Shown in pieces: positions 1-11,371 of a DNA stretch of 33,531 nucleotides. Positions within the stretch are counted from its first letter, which is position 1, and every line of letters begins with the position of its first letter. Under the pieces are notes generated by a model, which worked only from the letters and a program-made list of their open reading frames with translations, was not told the DNA's origin and did not search any database. Source of the DNA: Conidiobolus incongruus B7586 (lineage: Eukaryota; Entomophthoromycota; Entomophthoromycetes; Entomophthorales; Conidiobolaceae); contig JNEM01014187.1 in assembly GCA_000697335.1 (NCBI GenBank), forward strand, positions 1 through 33,531. The letters run 5' to 3'. The position numbers and the translations under genes are program-made.

Positions 1-1056
1 ATATATATTTTAAACCAATATAATTTCTTATTTTTTATATATATTTATATATTTAAAATTAATAATATATTTGAAAAATCAGAAATTAAAGGATTTTCTA
101 ATATTTTAATTTTAAGGTAATATTAACTTAATATTTATATATCATAATTTTATAATAGTCTTAAATTTATATTATAAAATAATTAATTAATATCATTTAA
201 GTTTATATTATTTTTGAAACATAAGTCACAGTTTTCAATATATTTAAATATAAATAATATATAACAATATTATCTAAAATTCAATCTATCTCATATCTAA
301 TAGAACAATCATGATTTCAAAATATACCTCAAAAATCATCTTAATTAATAATAATAAGTTATTTTAATTAATTAATATTATCAATTTCTATTATTTGTGA
401 ATACTTTTAATAAATAAAATTCATAATAAAAACAATATAATTATATTGAAATAAGTTAAATTGAAAATAATATTAAATATTTTTTATAAATATTTTTATT
501 TAATTTAATCATTAGTGATATATATATATTTGTAAATCAAGATAATTTCTTATATTTTGTATTATTATATATATTTTTAATTTAAAATTAATATTATTTA
601 TTAAAATATATAAAAATATTAAAATTTTTTTCATTATTATAAATAATTTAAATAAGAATTATAAAATTTTAATATTATTCAAATATAATAATTTTTAATT
701 AATTTATATTATTAAAAATGAGTTGCGATTAGTTGGTGAATTGTTATTCGGATAGTAATTATGATATATATAATCATTAAAATTAATAATATCTAGAATA
801 TTATATTTTATTTATAATTAGTGTAAATATATTTAATATAATGTTTAATTGATTAGAAAATGATTTATAAAGAATGATTAGAATTGAAAACTATTTTTAT
901 AAATTTTGGATGAAAATGAAAGTAATATAATAAAAGAAACAAAAGAAAAAGTGAAAAAATATTATTGATAATGTTAAATAATTGAAATGTACGATGGGGA
1001 GATGAATTTATAAATTTGATAAAGAGAAATCAATTAAATTGTGAGTAGAAAAGTGT
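1..1056. other. AT-rich spacer, no gene seen
   Basis: This stretch is almost entirely A and T, with short A/T runs and many stops in all six frames. No coding-like stretch, tRNA or inverted repeat stands out. The last 60 bases before the tRNA become slightly richer in G. It resembles the other spacers in the window. Confidence 0.7.
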
Positions 1057-1063
1057 GCTGCTT

Positions 1064-1106
<43 letters not shown>

Positions 1107-1129
1107 GTGTTCAATCCACGGTGGTGGCA
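1057..1129 (+). tRNA. tRNA-Phe (anticodon GAA)
   Basis: The 73-nt sequence folds as a cloverleaf. A TAGCTCA D-arm start sits at positions 8-14. The anticodon loop carries T33 followed by GAA at 1090-1092. The T-arm has stem CCGTG/CACGG around TTCAATC. The acceptor stem pairs 1-6 with 67-72, several pairs being G-U, with a T-T mismatch at 7-66. The discriminator is A and there is no encoded CCA. The anticodon arm shows no intron. A run of ten T follows and should stop RNA polymerase III. Confidence 0.95.
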
Positions 1130-1137
1130 TATTAATC

Positions 1138-1147
1138 TTTTTTTTTT
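1138..1147 (+). terminator. Pol III terminator of tRNA-Phe
   Basis: An uninterrupted run of ten T begins 9 nt after the tRNA discriminator base, a typical RNA polymerase III stop on the transcribed strand. Confidence 0.8.
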
Positions 1148-1249
1148 AAATTAAATGGTCCAATCCCATTATTATTTTTTAAATTTACTTTCCCAATTTA
1201 TAATACTTAATTCATTCATCTTTGACTATAAACAATAAAATTAAACACG

Positions 1250-2350
1250 ATGGAAAATCCAACAGTACAACCAAATCTAGCAGCTCAAGCACCATCCACA
1301 AATCCATATGATATTAACAATTTTGAAATACCCCAATCCAGTATCAAAATCAATGCGAAATCTTTCTCCATAAACGGTCAACGCTATGATTGCGGCAGCT
1401 TCTGTTTAGTACAAAATGAAGCGCCGAACCAACCACCCCATATTGTCCTCATCCACAAACCTCTAATCAATGACAAACCTAACCACTTCTCTGGTATTGC
1501 TATGATACGTCCCGAGCAGTTGACCTTTCAACTACCTGAATACAAATTTCGTCCCAATGAGGTCCTCATCACCAAAAAATTGTCTTCTTTTCCCCAAAAT
1601 AAGGTGATAGATAAGTGCTTCGTCTACAGCTTTGAGCATGCTACTAAGGGCGAACCCGTCGGGAGCGAAGGCAAATTTAAATTCGTATTGAATTTGGAAG
1701 TGAATGAAACAAAGAGGACAGTTACAGAAATTGTTGATTTTAAAAAATTCTGTCCCAAGGACTGTCCGAGAGCGTTTAAGCCGGCTATGAAACCCGTAGC
1801 TTCGACAGGAGCTCCCAATATTCCTAATTTTAAAACTACACCAGATTCGATTCCTTATTCTATGCCTGGAGTTATTTCAAATCAGGCTGGTATGCCTCCA
1901 AAGTAAGTTTTGTTTACTTTTTCAAATTCTTATCGAGCTAATGAAATTATTATTTTAGCTTTAGACCTTCCATACCCATGCCAAATATGAAAAATTTACC
2001 ATCGTGCCTCAAATTAAAAGCGCCAACAGACAGTAGACACATTCAATCTGACGAAGACACTAAGGCCCACTACCAAAAAATCTCAAAAACTTTGGGACTC
2101 ATCCCCGAAAATATCAGTAATTGAATGTATTACATTAACTATATTCTGCTAATCCCAATCTTTAGGAAATCAATTCCCACAAAACAGTTTTGGTGAAGTG
2201 GTATGGTACCCCACGCCACCACTCAATATTTCGTTCAAGAATCACAGGAAAGAGTTAGGACCTAAACATAGTTTGAAATATTTGAAATTTTTGCAGAGTC
2301 AGAAACGAACTAATAGTAATTCATCGCCTAAGAATACTAATTCTGTATAA
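1250..2350 (+). CDS. BAH-domain protein (RSC/polybromo-like)
   Basis: Three exons, 1250-1902, 1959-2116 and 2166-2350, give a 331-residue protein ending at TAA. Introns of 56 and 49 nt have GTAAGT and GTAATT donors, TTTAG acceptors and CTAAT near the 3' ends. Reading frame is kept across both junctions. Residues about 44-150 look like a bromo-adjacent homology domain, a chromatin protein-interaction fold. Visible hallmarks are YDCGS (46-50), RPEQ (87-90, compare the RPEET of polybromo/RSC), a KF..NEV core (99-105) and DKCFV (121-125, usually GKC-V). The rest is Pro-rich and probably disordered. The C-terminal exon has a WYPTPPL motif and a basic end. RSC1/2 and polybromo also carry bromodomains; none is present here. 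The fold is fairly sure; the link to a remodelling complex is inference. Confidence 0.65.
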
Positions 2351-3697
2351 GTATAATATAGTACGAAATGGTAAATTATTTTAATTGAATTTTATACAAT
2401 CCTTAATACATATAGTTTTGTATTTTACAATATTTCTTTTTTTTGATAGTAATTAATTATGATATTTGAATTTTTATACTTTCATCATTGTGCATAACTA
2501 TATTCCATTCAATTTAAAATTTGGAAACTATTTCATTTTCCATCCAGTATATTATATTACTTTAAAATTCTTTGAATTTATTTCTACTCTACATCATATT
2601 TACAAATTTGAACTAAATATAAAAATCAAATTTTAAATTTTTAATTCAATTAATTTTATTATAAATTGAATCAATTATTTTCATTACAAATATTCATTAT
2701 TGAGTTATATATCCAATCAACAAATATAAAATCCTCAATAATCAAAATGAATAACTATCAACTCACTAAAGCTATAAAATTTATTGATAATTTTCAAAGT
2801 TAATATAAGTTTAATAGCAATAACATCATTAACTTATTATTTATTCTAAAAATTTTGGATAATAATATAATTATTCAAAAATATAATTTAAATTAAATTA
2901 TAATTTTCGTATTTATCCTATGTTATTTTATTAATTTATATATATATATATATAATATCAATGATTTTTTATTTAACTTTTAATATATTTTATGTTAATA
3001 ATAAAAAAATTAAAATAATTAACTATTTAATATTATTTTATTTATTTATTTATTTTAATATATTATAGTTTTTTTTTCATTATTTTAAAACTTCAAAATT
3101 TTTAAAATAAAAAAAATTCATATGAAAAAAAGATCTTATATTTTTTTATTATCTTACTGATAATGATATTAATGATATATATATATATTATTAATTTTAT
3201 TAAGCAAGAGGAATAATTTTTTTATTAGAAAAATTAGAGTTTATAATCTAATTATGAATAAAACTAAGTATAAATAATAATAAATAATAATTGACTCTAA
3301 CTATATCAATATCAATATGAAATTATAAATTACATTTAACTATTTCAATTATATAGTATAAACTGTATTTATGATTTATAACTGAATTAATAACTAATAT
3401 AAATATAATATCAAGTTAATAAATATTGTAATGAAAATTATAATAATTATTATGAATTATTAATAATATTTATAAAATATAATAGTTGATAAATGTATTA
3501 AATATAATAATAATATAATTTCATTAATATGGGAAACAAAATGATAATATTGAAGGTTTTAAATATTAATATTGATATAGACAAGTTAAAGAAAATTAAA
3601 AATATCAATGTGAAAAATGATATAGAATATAAATAGAATAATTGATTATTAAAATAATGTATAATAAAAATATTCAATATCAAGTCAATTTAAGGGA
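2351..3697. other. AT-rich spacer between BAH gene and tRNA-Tyr
   Basis: The first 100 bases downstream of the BAH stop probably hold its 3' untranslated region. The remainder is A/T with short (TA)n tracts near 2937-2955 and 3176-3189. A 61-residue minus-strand open frame at 3498-3683 is nearly all Ile, Phe, Leu, Ser, Asn and Tyr, as expected by chance in such DNA. No gene was recognised. Confidence 0.6.
3666..3670 (-). terminator. Pol III terminator of tRNA-Tyr
   Basis: Five T in a row on the minus strand lie about 28 nt past the tRNA 3' end. It is the first run of four or more T downstream, so it is the likely stop. Confidence 0.55.
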
Positions 3698-3781
3698 TCC
3701 GACCAACCGGAATTGAACCAGTGACCTAGAGATTACAGCTTTAACTACAGTCTCCCGCTCTACCAACTGAGCTATAGTCGG
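3698..3781 (-). tRNA. tRNA-Tyr (anticodon GUA) with 11-nt intron
   Basis: Read on the minus strand, the 84-nt gene gives a 73-nt mature tRNA after removal of an 11-nt intron. The acceptor stem CCGACTA/TGGTCGG pairs along its whole length with one G-U. The D-arm starts TAGCTCA, and the T-arm is ACTGG TTCAATT CCGGT. The anticodon GTA lies at 3748-3746. The intron occupies 3734-3744, directly after base 37, the canonical place for a nuclear tRNA-Tyr intron removed by tRNA-splicing endonuclease. The discriminator is A. Confidence 0.95.
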
Positions 3782-4868
3782 TTATTAGTCAAACTATATA
3801 TATAGGAATATATTAGTACCATTTGTACATTACATATATTTCTTCAGTTTTTAGACTTTCATTTTTTTAAACTTATTCCACTAGTAATTTTGATACAGTT
3901 CTTCTCATTGTTCAAAATCAAAAATATTATTTGTTAGTTTAATTACTTGAAACCTAAATGTCCAAGTTAATATGAAATGATTACCTATTCTTACCTCTAA
4001 TATTATACAATCTACATGGTATAATAATTCAACATTTTTACAATATCTTCTGAATTATTTTTTAAAATTTAACAATATTCTAAAATTTTTAATTTTAAGT
4101 TGATTCAATTTTATTTAATCTGATCACTCTTCATTTGTAAATATCATAGGTCAAATTTATATTAAAATTTTTTCGTTTTTAATTTTGATTAACCAAATTC
4201 ATTTAATATACTAATAAATATTTAAATTATATTGAAATTATCTAATATTGAATACACTGACAATATTATTATTATTGATGAATTGATTTATTATAAATTC
4301 TTTAATAAATTTAGTTGAAAAATTATTTTGGTTACTAAAGATAAATAACTTTATAAATAACTATTCATTAAAACCCAATTTTATCAAAATTATAATCAAA
4401 AAATTTTATTTTAATTCAGAATCATGTTTTAATTTTTTTTCATTTACTAATTTGTTATTTTTTTGGAATTATTTTTAATTTTTTGTATTATTGTAAATTT
4501 AAATTTTGATAAAGTATTTGACATTTAATATTAATAAAAAGCAACATATTGACTGTCAAATTGATAGTACAAAATTAAAAAATATAACTATATTAAATCA
4601 TTCATAAATAGCGCATAGTTTACATGACTAACACAAATGGTTCAATATAACTAAAAAGTTTTACGTGATTTTAATAAATTAGAGATAAAAATATAAATAA
4701 AAAATTTATAATTAGATAAAGTATGAACATGTTAAAAATTGTATAATATATATTAAAACATAAAATTAATTACCAAAAAATGTAAATTAATACAAAATAA
4801 TTGTTTTTGGATAATGCATTACGAAATGGAATTTTAGCAAATTCCAGAGATCAAATTATCCTTATGAA
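3782..4868. other. AT-rich spacer upstream of tRNA-Tyr and downstream of the SPP gene
   Basis: Only A/T-rich DNA without a convincing frame was seen. The last 60-70 bases (4800-4868) are less AT-rich and probably carry the 3' untranslated region of the minus-strand signal peptide peptidase gene. Confidence 0.6.
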
Positions 4869-6139
4869 TCATTTAGATTTTCTACCAATCGTAACAATTT
4901 CAGAATCCGAAAACTTTTTCTCGTGAATTTTGGGCATTGGCTTATCGTATCCCAACAGTTTGTACTCGGATTCGCCTGCTTGGTACTCCAACAAATCTTT
5001 TAATTCGCCTCGAAAGCATGCTGTGACGAATGGTGCAAGAGAACATGCCGGAGATAGGTATAGGAGAGCGGGTTGAGCTGCTTTAAATGTATGCATAACC
5101 ACCATTGTTGTGGCCAAGCCTATGATATATGCTATATAGCAGCTGAAAAAGTATGTTCTTTTGAATTGATGGGATTTTGGTTTGAGTGCATATTGTTTAG
5201 CTAACTTCGCTTCGGTTCTCTTGAGTGCCATATACCTATCGAATTGGAGACATAAGCATATAACGATCCCTGGCACGACGATATCGCCCAATCCCAACAG
5301 CGAGAACTTTAAAGCTTGACCAGCTGGTGGAAATAAAGTTTTAGGCCATAACAATTTGACAGGTACTTCAAATTTGGTAGCAACCGTTACCATCACATCA
5401 GTTCCAAACACCCAAAATATATCATAAACGAATAATCCAAATAGCAGTGTGAATCCAGTTTGGAAAGCGTCCAATCTTATTAGGTTGAGGGCTGAAAAAG
5501 AGTAGGAAATACCGAATAAATTGGATATTATCCAATGTTTAGAGTATAAATAATAACAGGAAATTAGTATTGAAGTTAGGAAACATCCTACTTCAACTAA
5601 AGAGAATTTGAAATATGTAATAACTAAAATTATATATAAAATTAGTGCTATTTTAATTTTGAAAAATTTGTAAACTTACTTTTAGTTTTTTGAGTTAAAC
5701 AAATTCTATAAGGTACAGGTTGAAATTTGGTCAAAGAGTAAACTAAAGTTACCAAAGTCCTAGTTAAAGCCAATATACCAGTAATCATAAAATAGATTGA
5801 AAATATAAAATTAATAGTATCCTTGTCAAAATATCTCAAAATTAAATAAAGTGACAAAATAGCTATTGAAGCGAATACTGGTAGTAGGTAAGCTTCTTGT
5901 GATGATATTTTATCCTCTTCAACTTCGCTAAATTCCGAATCACTTTCATAACCCGTTGGCGTTTGTTTATTGGACCTGAGTCTCGGTCTCTAAATGACAA
6001 TATAAATTAATTAAATGTATATAAATTGAGAAATTTGAATTACTTTAATCTTTTTTAAAGAACTATGAGCACCAAAATATATTATAGAAAATGCCATAGT
6101 ACCTAATGCTGTATAGGTAATAAATGTTTCATCGAACAT
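4869..6139 (-). CDS. signal peptide peptidase (presenilin-type aspartyl protease)
   Basis: Minus-strand exons 6139-6044, 5989-5680 and 5623-4869 join in frame to a 386-residue protein ending at TGA; human SPP (HM13) is 377 aa. Introns are 54 and 56 nt. SPP is an ER-membrane protease that cuts leftover signal peptides and other transmembrane helices within the membrane. The GXGD-family catalytic set is complete. YD lies at 202-203 in the FVYDIFWVFGT helix, LGLGD ends at Asp249, and the PAL motif is at 320-322. Other SPP hallmarks are KHW before the NLFG segment, DVMVTVA, and P-KLLWP. Roughly nine hydrophobic segments are visible, after a short lumenal or N-terminal helix. The acidic Ser/Glu loop near residues 46-60 is in the expected place. 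The C-terminus RKSK has Lys at -3, so it may act as a dilysine-like retrieval signal. I chose the first ATG because residues 1-32 already form the first membrane segment. Confidence 0.93.
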
Positions 6140-6960
6140 ATTTGTTAATATTTTTAATATTCCTAAATTAATTTTTAAATAAAACAATAATAAATCATTT
6201 AATAAATGGACTGATATTTATAATAATTCATATATTAAATTCTAATTAAGGAATTAAAAACAGATGGAAAAAACCCTTGAATTAATAAGATTGAAATTAC
6301 GGAATAAATATGTATCGAATTATACAGTGAGAAAATTATCAATTAATCAGAAATTTCATATGATATTCAATTGATCACCTATTTATATATTCTGAACTAA
6401 AAATCAATTGATTAGTTCATGATGTTATATCATTCATTCTTTATTATCAAGTTTTCTGTAATTAAATTTACAAATTTGAAAGCGATTAAATCACCAATTT
6501 AAAGAGATCGAACTACTTAAATCTAAACATTATTACAGCATAAATTTTTCAATTAAGAGCAATATTAAATATTTAATATTATCCATCAAAATATGATGTC
6601 CTATTTTAAATATTTTTCGGGACATTAAGTGGATGAATAAATTAATATCTCATTTAACTAGCAATGGAACTTAAGTCACTATTATTTGATTACACTATGT
6701 TTACCCTGTCCAAGTTTTGGTTTAACCTTACTTAGTCAATACAACTTGAAATGAATTATTCTAAAAAGGTGTTGACTTTTTTGAACTAGACGTAATTGTC
6801 ATATAGAATTAATTATAATATATTAATATTGAATAACATAATTCACTATCAATTAGCAATTGTTATATATTTTTATTTGGTATTTTCATAAATCAACTTT
6901 AATTTTAACACTGAATCCTCCATTTATAAGTAAATATCATAGTTTGTATAAATTAGTTGG
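6140..6960. other. spacer upstream of the SPP gene
   Basis: This should contain the SPP promoter on the minus strand, but I cannot pick a TATA or CCAAT box with confidence. The DNA from about 6250 onward is a little richer in G+C than the other spacers yet has no frame I can support. Confidence 0.4.
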
Positions 6961-6984
6961 AATAAAACATTATTTCGTGCTTAA

Positions 6985-7960
6985 GATGATGGATTTTTAA
7001 GCCAGTTGAGCTGTTTAATACATCGGAGATTGGCCAGCCTTCTAACTTTTCCATCGAATAGTTTCAACACTGATTTCATTTAATTTAGTATAATCACTCA
7101 AATAAAAGTAAATAGGTTTATTCAATTCAAAAACTATATACAAAAATAATAATTTAAAATTAAATAAGCTGCAGTCTAAGAATTGGTGCTAGCATTTAAT
7201 ATTGAATGTTTAATTAAACTATCTTGACAATTACTTAAAAATGTTGATCATGAAGATTCATTAAAGAATTTCAAATTGATTGTGTTTCACTTTCAATGTC
7301 TTTAAAATGTTCACTAATTAATAAATTAGTTGAAAGAGATAGGTATTGGCTTGAATGATTTCTGAGCAATATGAGTTTGAATTGACTCAAAGTAAGATTC
7401 TTAGTTAAAAATGGCTTCATCATTGAATGCTACATTATATATACTTGACTCAAACTAGTGTGTATTCAACGCTTTGAGAACGTTATACCGTAATGGATTT
7501 CGTTTGCTTTGAACCCAGAGACACTTCAAACACTAGAACAAGTTGAAAAATAGATCACTTCCACAATGCTCAATTTGACACATTGATCCCAATTCCTTTA
7601 AGACTAAGAAGGTTTTTCAAAGCTAATAATAATACAATATCAGTCATTGTAAAATGATAATTTCCCAATAGTAGGTTGAAGTAAGAATTGAAAAAAAGTA
7701 CAAATTAAAATTAAAATTAGATCAGAAAAATACACTTTGAATCTAATTGCGTTTCGTTCCCCAATAGTTAAAGCCATTATAATCAAAATCTGTATTAGTA
7801 TTGTTAGCAGAGATATCGTGACCATTCTCAAAAAACTTTTTACTATCTTCAGAGTAAATCTTAATATAATAGAATATATTAAGTTCAAGTGCACTTAGCC
7901 TTTTGTAAATCATACTCACTTGCAGTTCATAGCTCAGAGAGATATATGTTGTATAATTTT
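6985..7960 (-). pseudogene. possible decayed protein-coding region, family unknown
   Basis: Composition rises above the spacer level, and several minus-strand frames hold protein-like stretches broken by stops. An 84-residue frame at 7640-7894 has two hydrophobic segments and a QFLLQP motif. A 50-residue frame starts near 7425. Two overlapping frames near 7000-7145 include the peptide FDGKVRRLANLRCIKQLNWL. The membrane-like part suggests a multi-pass protein and the distal part is more LRR-like, so more than one relic may be present. No splice arrangement that I tried joins them in frame. Chance frames in AT-rich DNA are the alternative. Confidence 0.3.
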
Positions 7961-8614
7961 AGGAAATACCAAAATCACTAATTCAAAGTGATCTTTCCTA
8001 CCTTTAGTTAATTGATTAGAAAATTTGGTTATAATCTTGAATTTTAAGTAAAACTCAAGTGAATTGATTTAGTATTTTATCTTTTAAAATGTTTTATAAA
8101 CAATTTAATCACACTTAACTATGATTAGTTTGATTAAATTTACTGAATATCAATATTTAATAAATAATTGATATAGTTCAATATAGTAGAAAGAATAATT
8201 AATTTATATCTAAACTTGAAATGATATTATCGATTGTATAACAAATGTATATATTATTTTTTCAAGTTTGGTATTTTTATTCAATTATAATATTTTTACC
8301 TATAATTTTCACATTATAAGTACATCAACCATCAAAAAAGGAACTCTTTTCTTCATTAGAGGTATATAATTAATCAAATAAGTGATTATTAGTGTTATTT
8401 TTAGAATTAGATTTAATAGTCAATAAGTTTAATTTAAACGAATTTATGAAAATTAAGGCGTTGGAATAGAGAGCAATAATATCTATGGGTGTTGTGTTAA
8501 AACGATTAAATATTAATTGTAATAATAAATTGATAACAATAAAGTTATAATTAATCTCTTACTTAGAATTCAATTTTTCTCAAAATTCTTATTAATAGTC
8601 ATTATATGAGATAA

Positions 8615-8687
8615 GGTTCCATGGCCAAATGGATAAGGCGCTTGACTACGGATCAAGAGATTCCAGGTTCGATCCCTGGTGGAATCG
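8615..8687 (+). tRNA. tRNA-Arg (anticodon ACG)
   Basis: A 73-nt cloverleaf. The acceptor stem GGTTCCA/TGGAATC has one G-U pair. The D-arm begins TGGCC. The anticodon stem CTTGA/TCAAG encloses CTACGGA with ACG at 8648-8650. The T-arm CCAGG TTCGATC CCTGG has a perfect stem and contains a consensus B box. The discriminator is G. No intron is present. A34 is normally edited to inosine so that CGN codons are read. Confidence 0.95.
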
Positions 8688-8697
8688 TCTATCATTC

Positions 8698-8710
8698 TTT
8701 TGATCTTTTT
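8698..8710 (+). terminator. Pol III terminator of tRNA-Arg
   Basis: A run of four T (8698-8701) starts 11 nt after the tRNA, with a second run of five T at 8706-8710 as a likely backup stop. Confidence 0.6.
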
Positions 8711-9369
8711 CCAATCTAACAATTTTACCCTTGATATCGTGAATTCTTATTTTGGTTCAACTTTGGGAAAAAATGTTCAACTCTTTTTGGTTTGGTTATA
8801 TATAATTATTTTTTACTTAGTTCAATTTTTACCTAAAATTCTTTAGATTTAAATCTGGTATTATTGAATTTAATTATGAAAATTGAATAATTTGTTTATA
8901 TTTTTAGTCGAATAGATTGATATAAAAAATAATTAATTAAATATTATATTATGTCTATTAGATAACTAATAAATTAACTTGGAAAATGACTAAAAGAATT
9001 AAAATTATTTAATTCAAAAAAGTAGTATATGAAAAACAATCGATATATATATTTGACTAGATAGACAATTATAAATTTGAAATAAATATTGCTATCAAAA
9101 ATCGATATTTTATTAGACATTAATTATTCTATTCTGAAGTAAAATAGATCATAAATTTAAATCATTTTCTATACTTAAGAATAAATAGGTTGCGGTATAG
9201 GCCATGTAGGTAAATATTTTTAGGAATATACTATTAGATATGTTTGAATATGTTGAAGAATGAAATTTCCAAATTACATTGACAGAAATTAAAATTGTTT
9301 TAACAGAGTATTGAATAATTATAAACACTTTCATCATACATCATGTTCAATTAATCCAAATACCCACAC
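8711..9369. other. AT-rich spacer
   Basis: No convincing gene. A 62-residue minus-strand frame at 9149-9337 starts with MMKVFI and is rich in Ile, Ser and Tyr. It has no recognisable motif and no neighbouring exon that extends it, so it is probably chance. Confidence 0.5.
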
Positions 9370-9755
9370 TTAATTTTCAAGTGGTAAAACCTGATTATTA
9401 CCAAATTTTAAGCAATAATCATTTAAAAATGATTGAATATCTTGTAAACTTTGATTCATATCGAATTCATTCAAATTCAGAGATTTTTTAGGGTTGCAAC
9501 CTCTAGATGATCATAACTTTTTAGTTTCTTCAATCACTTGATTGTAAGGCTTTAAATAAGATTGGGTTTTGGCAGGAGGTGGTAATGTCTATTATCGAAG
9601 TTGATTAAATCTTTGAAATTTTAATTTAGGGTTATAATAAAATTTACCGTAATATCATCATTTGGTATAATTTGTTTATGTTTTTTTAAAATCCGGTGAG
9701 TTGGGAGGAGAAGGACTCGAATCCAAAGTAAAATCAAATAAACTCTTTATATAAT
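9370..9755 (-). pseudogene. broken or mis-sequenced gene fragment, product unknown
   Basis: Reading the minus strand, a peptide with normal coding character runs toward a TAA at 9370-9372. It includes LPPPAKTQSYLKPYNQVIEE and ends LNDYCLKFGNNQVLPLEN. A plausible 56-nt intron (about 9592-9647, donor GTAAAT, acceptor AATAG) separates it from an upstream piece reading DSSPSPPNSPDFKK. The frame is interrupted by a TGA at 9511-9513 and by a one-base shift in a run of seven A near 9682-9688. The Ser/Pro-rich then Asn/Gln-rich character would fit a regulatory protein, but no family is recognised. Either this is a young pseudogene or the breaks are sequence errors. Confidence 0.4.
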
Positions 9756-10357
9756 AAAATTAAATTAAGTTTCAACATTAAGTGTGATGTATTTTATTTA
9801 CTCTAAATATATTTATAATGCTTAGTAAATTGAATATTTATATTATTATACCTTTAATTACTATTGGCAGGTTTTTGGTTATTTGAAGAGTTATTAATTT
9901 TAAATTGATAATTAGAATTCTGTATATCAAAATATTAGTATATATCTAGTAATAATTTGTTAATTTTTTTACATGTTTCATATTAACCAAGATCAAATTA
10001 ATTAATTGCTCATTAAATTTTAATAAGTCAATCAGATCTTAAAATATTTATTTACATTGATTAAATGCAAATAAAGTTATGGGTTTAAGATTATATCATA
10101 TTATATTGATACTGTCAGGTTGATAAAAATTAAAAATTTCAAATATACCAATATTACAATTTCAATAATATTATAATGATAAATAGACTAATGGTATATT
10201 GTAATGTTTTGAGCAAATCATATGAATATTAAATAAATATTCTATTTAGTTTTTTTATAAAATCAAAAGCCAATTCCCCCAACGAAAAATGCGATTTGAA
10301 TTTTATTAATGATTAAAAAATGGAATTGACATATTGATACAATAATCCAACCAAAAA
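9756..10357. other. AT-rich spacer between two divergent gene fragments
   Basis: The fragments at 9370-9755 (-) and 10358-10709 (+) face away from each other, so this spacer could once have held both promoters. It contains no other coding-like frame. Confidence 0.45.
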
Positions 10358-10709
10358 ATGTCAAGTGATAACGAAGGAACTCCCAAGGAAGTCAATTCCA
10401 TTCAAGGAGTTGCCATTCAAACTGGAAAAGCTCTCAACTTTGTGCCCAGAGATACCGCCAATACATCAATTAAAACACCACTCTTGAGAATTAAAAAATG
10501 AGTAAGGAAATCCCTGATACAGTGAAAACTACTAAAAAAACTATTTTTGTAATTTCCAAAATCACGAACTTTTCGCTTGCTATATGATTTTCCAAGTATA
10601 CAACTCTACAACTAGGAAAGATTGCTTAGCTGTAACTTTTAAAGACTGCTCTAAAGCTGTGAAATTGGACGATAAGTTGAAATTTTTATCTGAGTTGATA
10701 CCACCTTAA
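10358..10709 (+). pseudogene. broken small gene, product unknown
   Basis: An ATG in good context at 10358 opens a 47-codon frame (starting MSSDNEGTPKEVNSIQGVAI). Coding character then moves to a second frame (SKEIPDTVKTTKK) after a run of six A. It moves again to a third frame ending NSTTRKDCLAVTFKDCSKAV and then LSELIPP with TAA at 10707-10709. No GT-AG intron that I tried repairs the frame. The whole would be about 117 residues, mostly polar with a short hydrophobic part, and matches no family I know. It is either a recent pseudogene or a gene with indel errors at homopolymer runs. Confidence 0.4.
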
Positions 10710-11371
10710 CCGATATTGAATGGTGTATTAGCTAACAAAAATAAGATTTTACTTGTTCAAATAAATACTATTTTATCCATATTTATTTTTATATTGATTA
10801 ATTGAATTATTTGAATACAATCATTTTGTTATTTTAAATTTATTTAATATAATTTCATAGCTTTTTTACCTCATATTAACATGATTTATAATGTTTTACA
10901 ATATTAAAGTATACTTTGGATTTTAAGAAAATATATAGTTATAATGAAATAAATAAGATTCATATATTAAAAATTATTATTGTTCTAAATATAATGTGAA
11001 ATAAAATTGTGTATTGATTTGATATATCCCATAAATAAGTTAATATCATTAAGCGAATATATAAATACTCAATCTTGTTGTTAAATTCAGTCCCCAGAAT
11101 TTTAAGTTATCCCAACTTCAATCTCATTTACTTATCCAACTCAATTATTAGCTTCTGAGTTATTTACTTTTCAGTTACTATCTGATTTATTATTAACCTA
11201 ATTCCTACTATACTATTTTGAACTCCTTTATTGTTAGTTTATTATTTTTCCTAAACTTTTCCGACATTTGACAATAGTTATAATCATAATTATTCTATCA
11301 ATCTCAACCTTTTAAACTCCTTCTACAACAATATTTAAACAACCCTGAACGGGGTAAAATTAAAAACAGAA
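10710..11371. other. spacer holding the 5' region of the INTS2-like gene
   Basis: Mostly A/T, with a pyrimidine-rich part from about 11090 to 11340 (many CTT, TCC and ACT steps) just before the next start codon, as is common in fungal promoters and leaders. No clear TATA element could be chosen. Confidence 0.4.

Noticed and set aside
1624-1818. 64-residue minus-strand frame inside the BAH gene
   Set aside because: It is antisense to exon 1, whose plus-strand reading has a recognisable domain and proper splice sites.
3498-3683. Ile/Phe-rich 61-residue minus-strand frame beside tRNA-Tyr
   Set aside because: Composition is that expected of random A/T DNA and there is no motif or exon partner.
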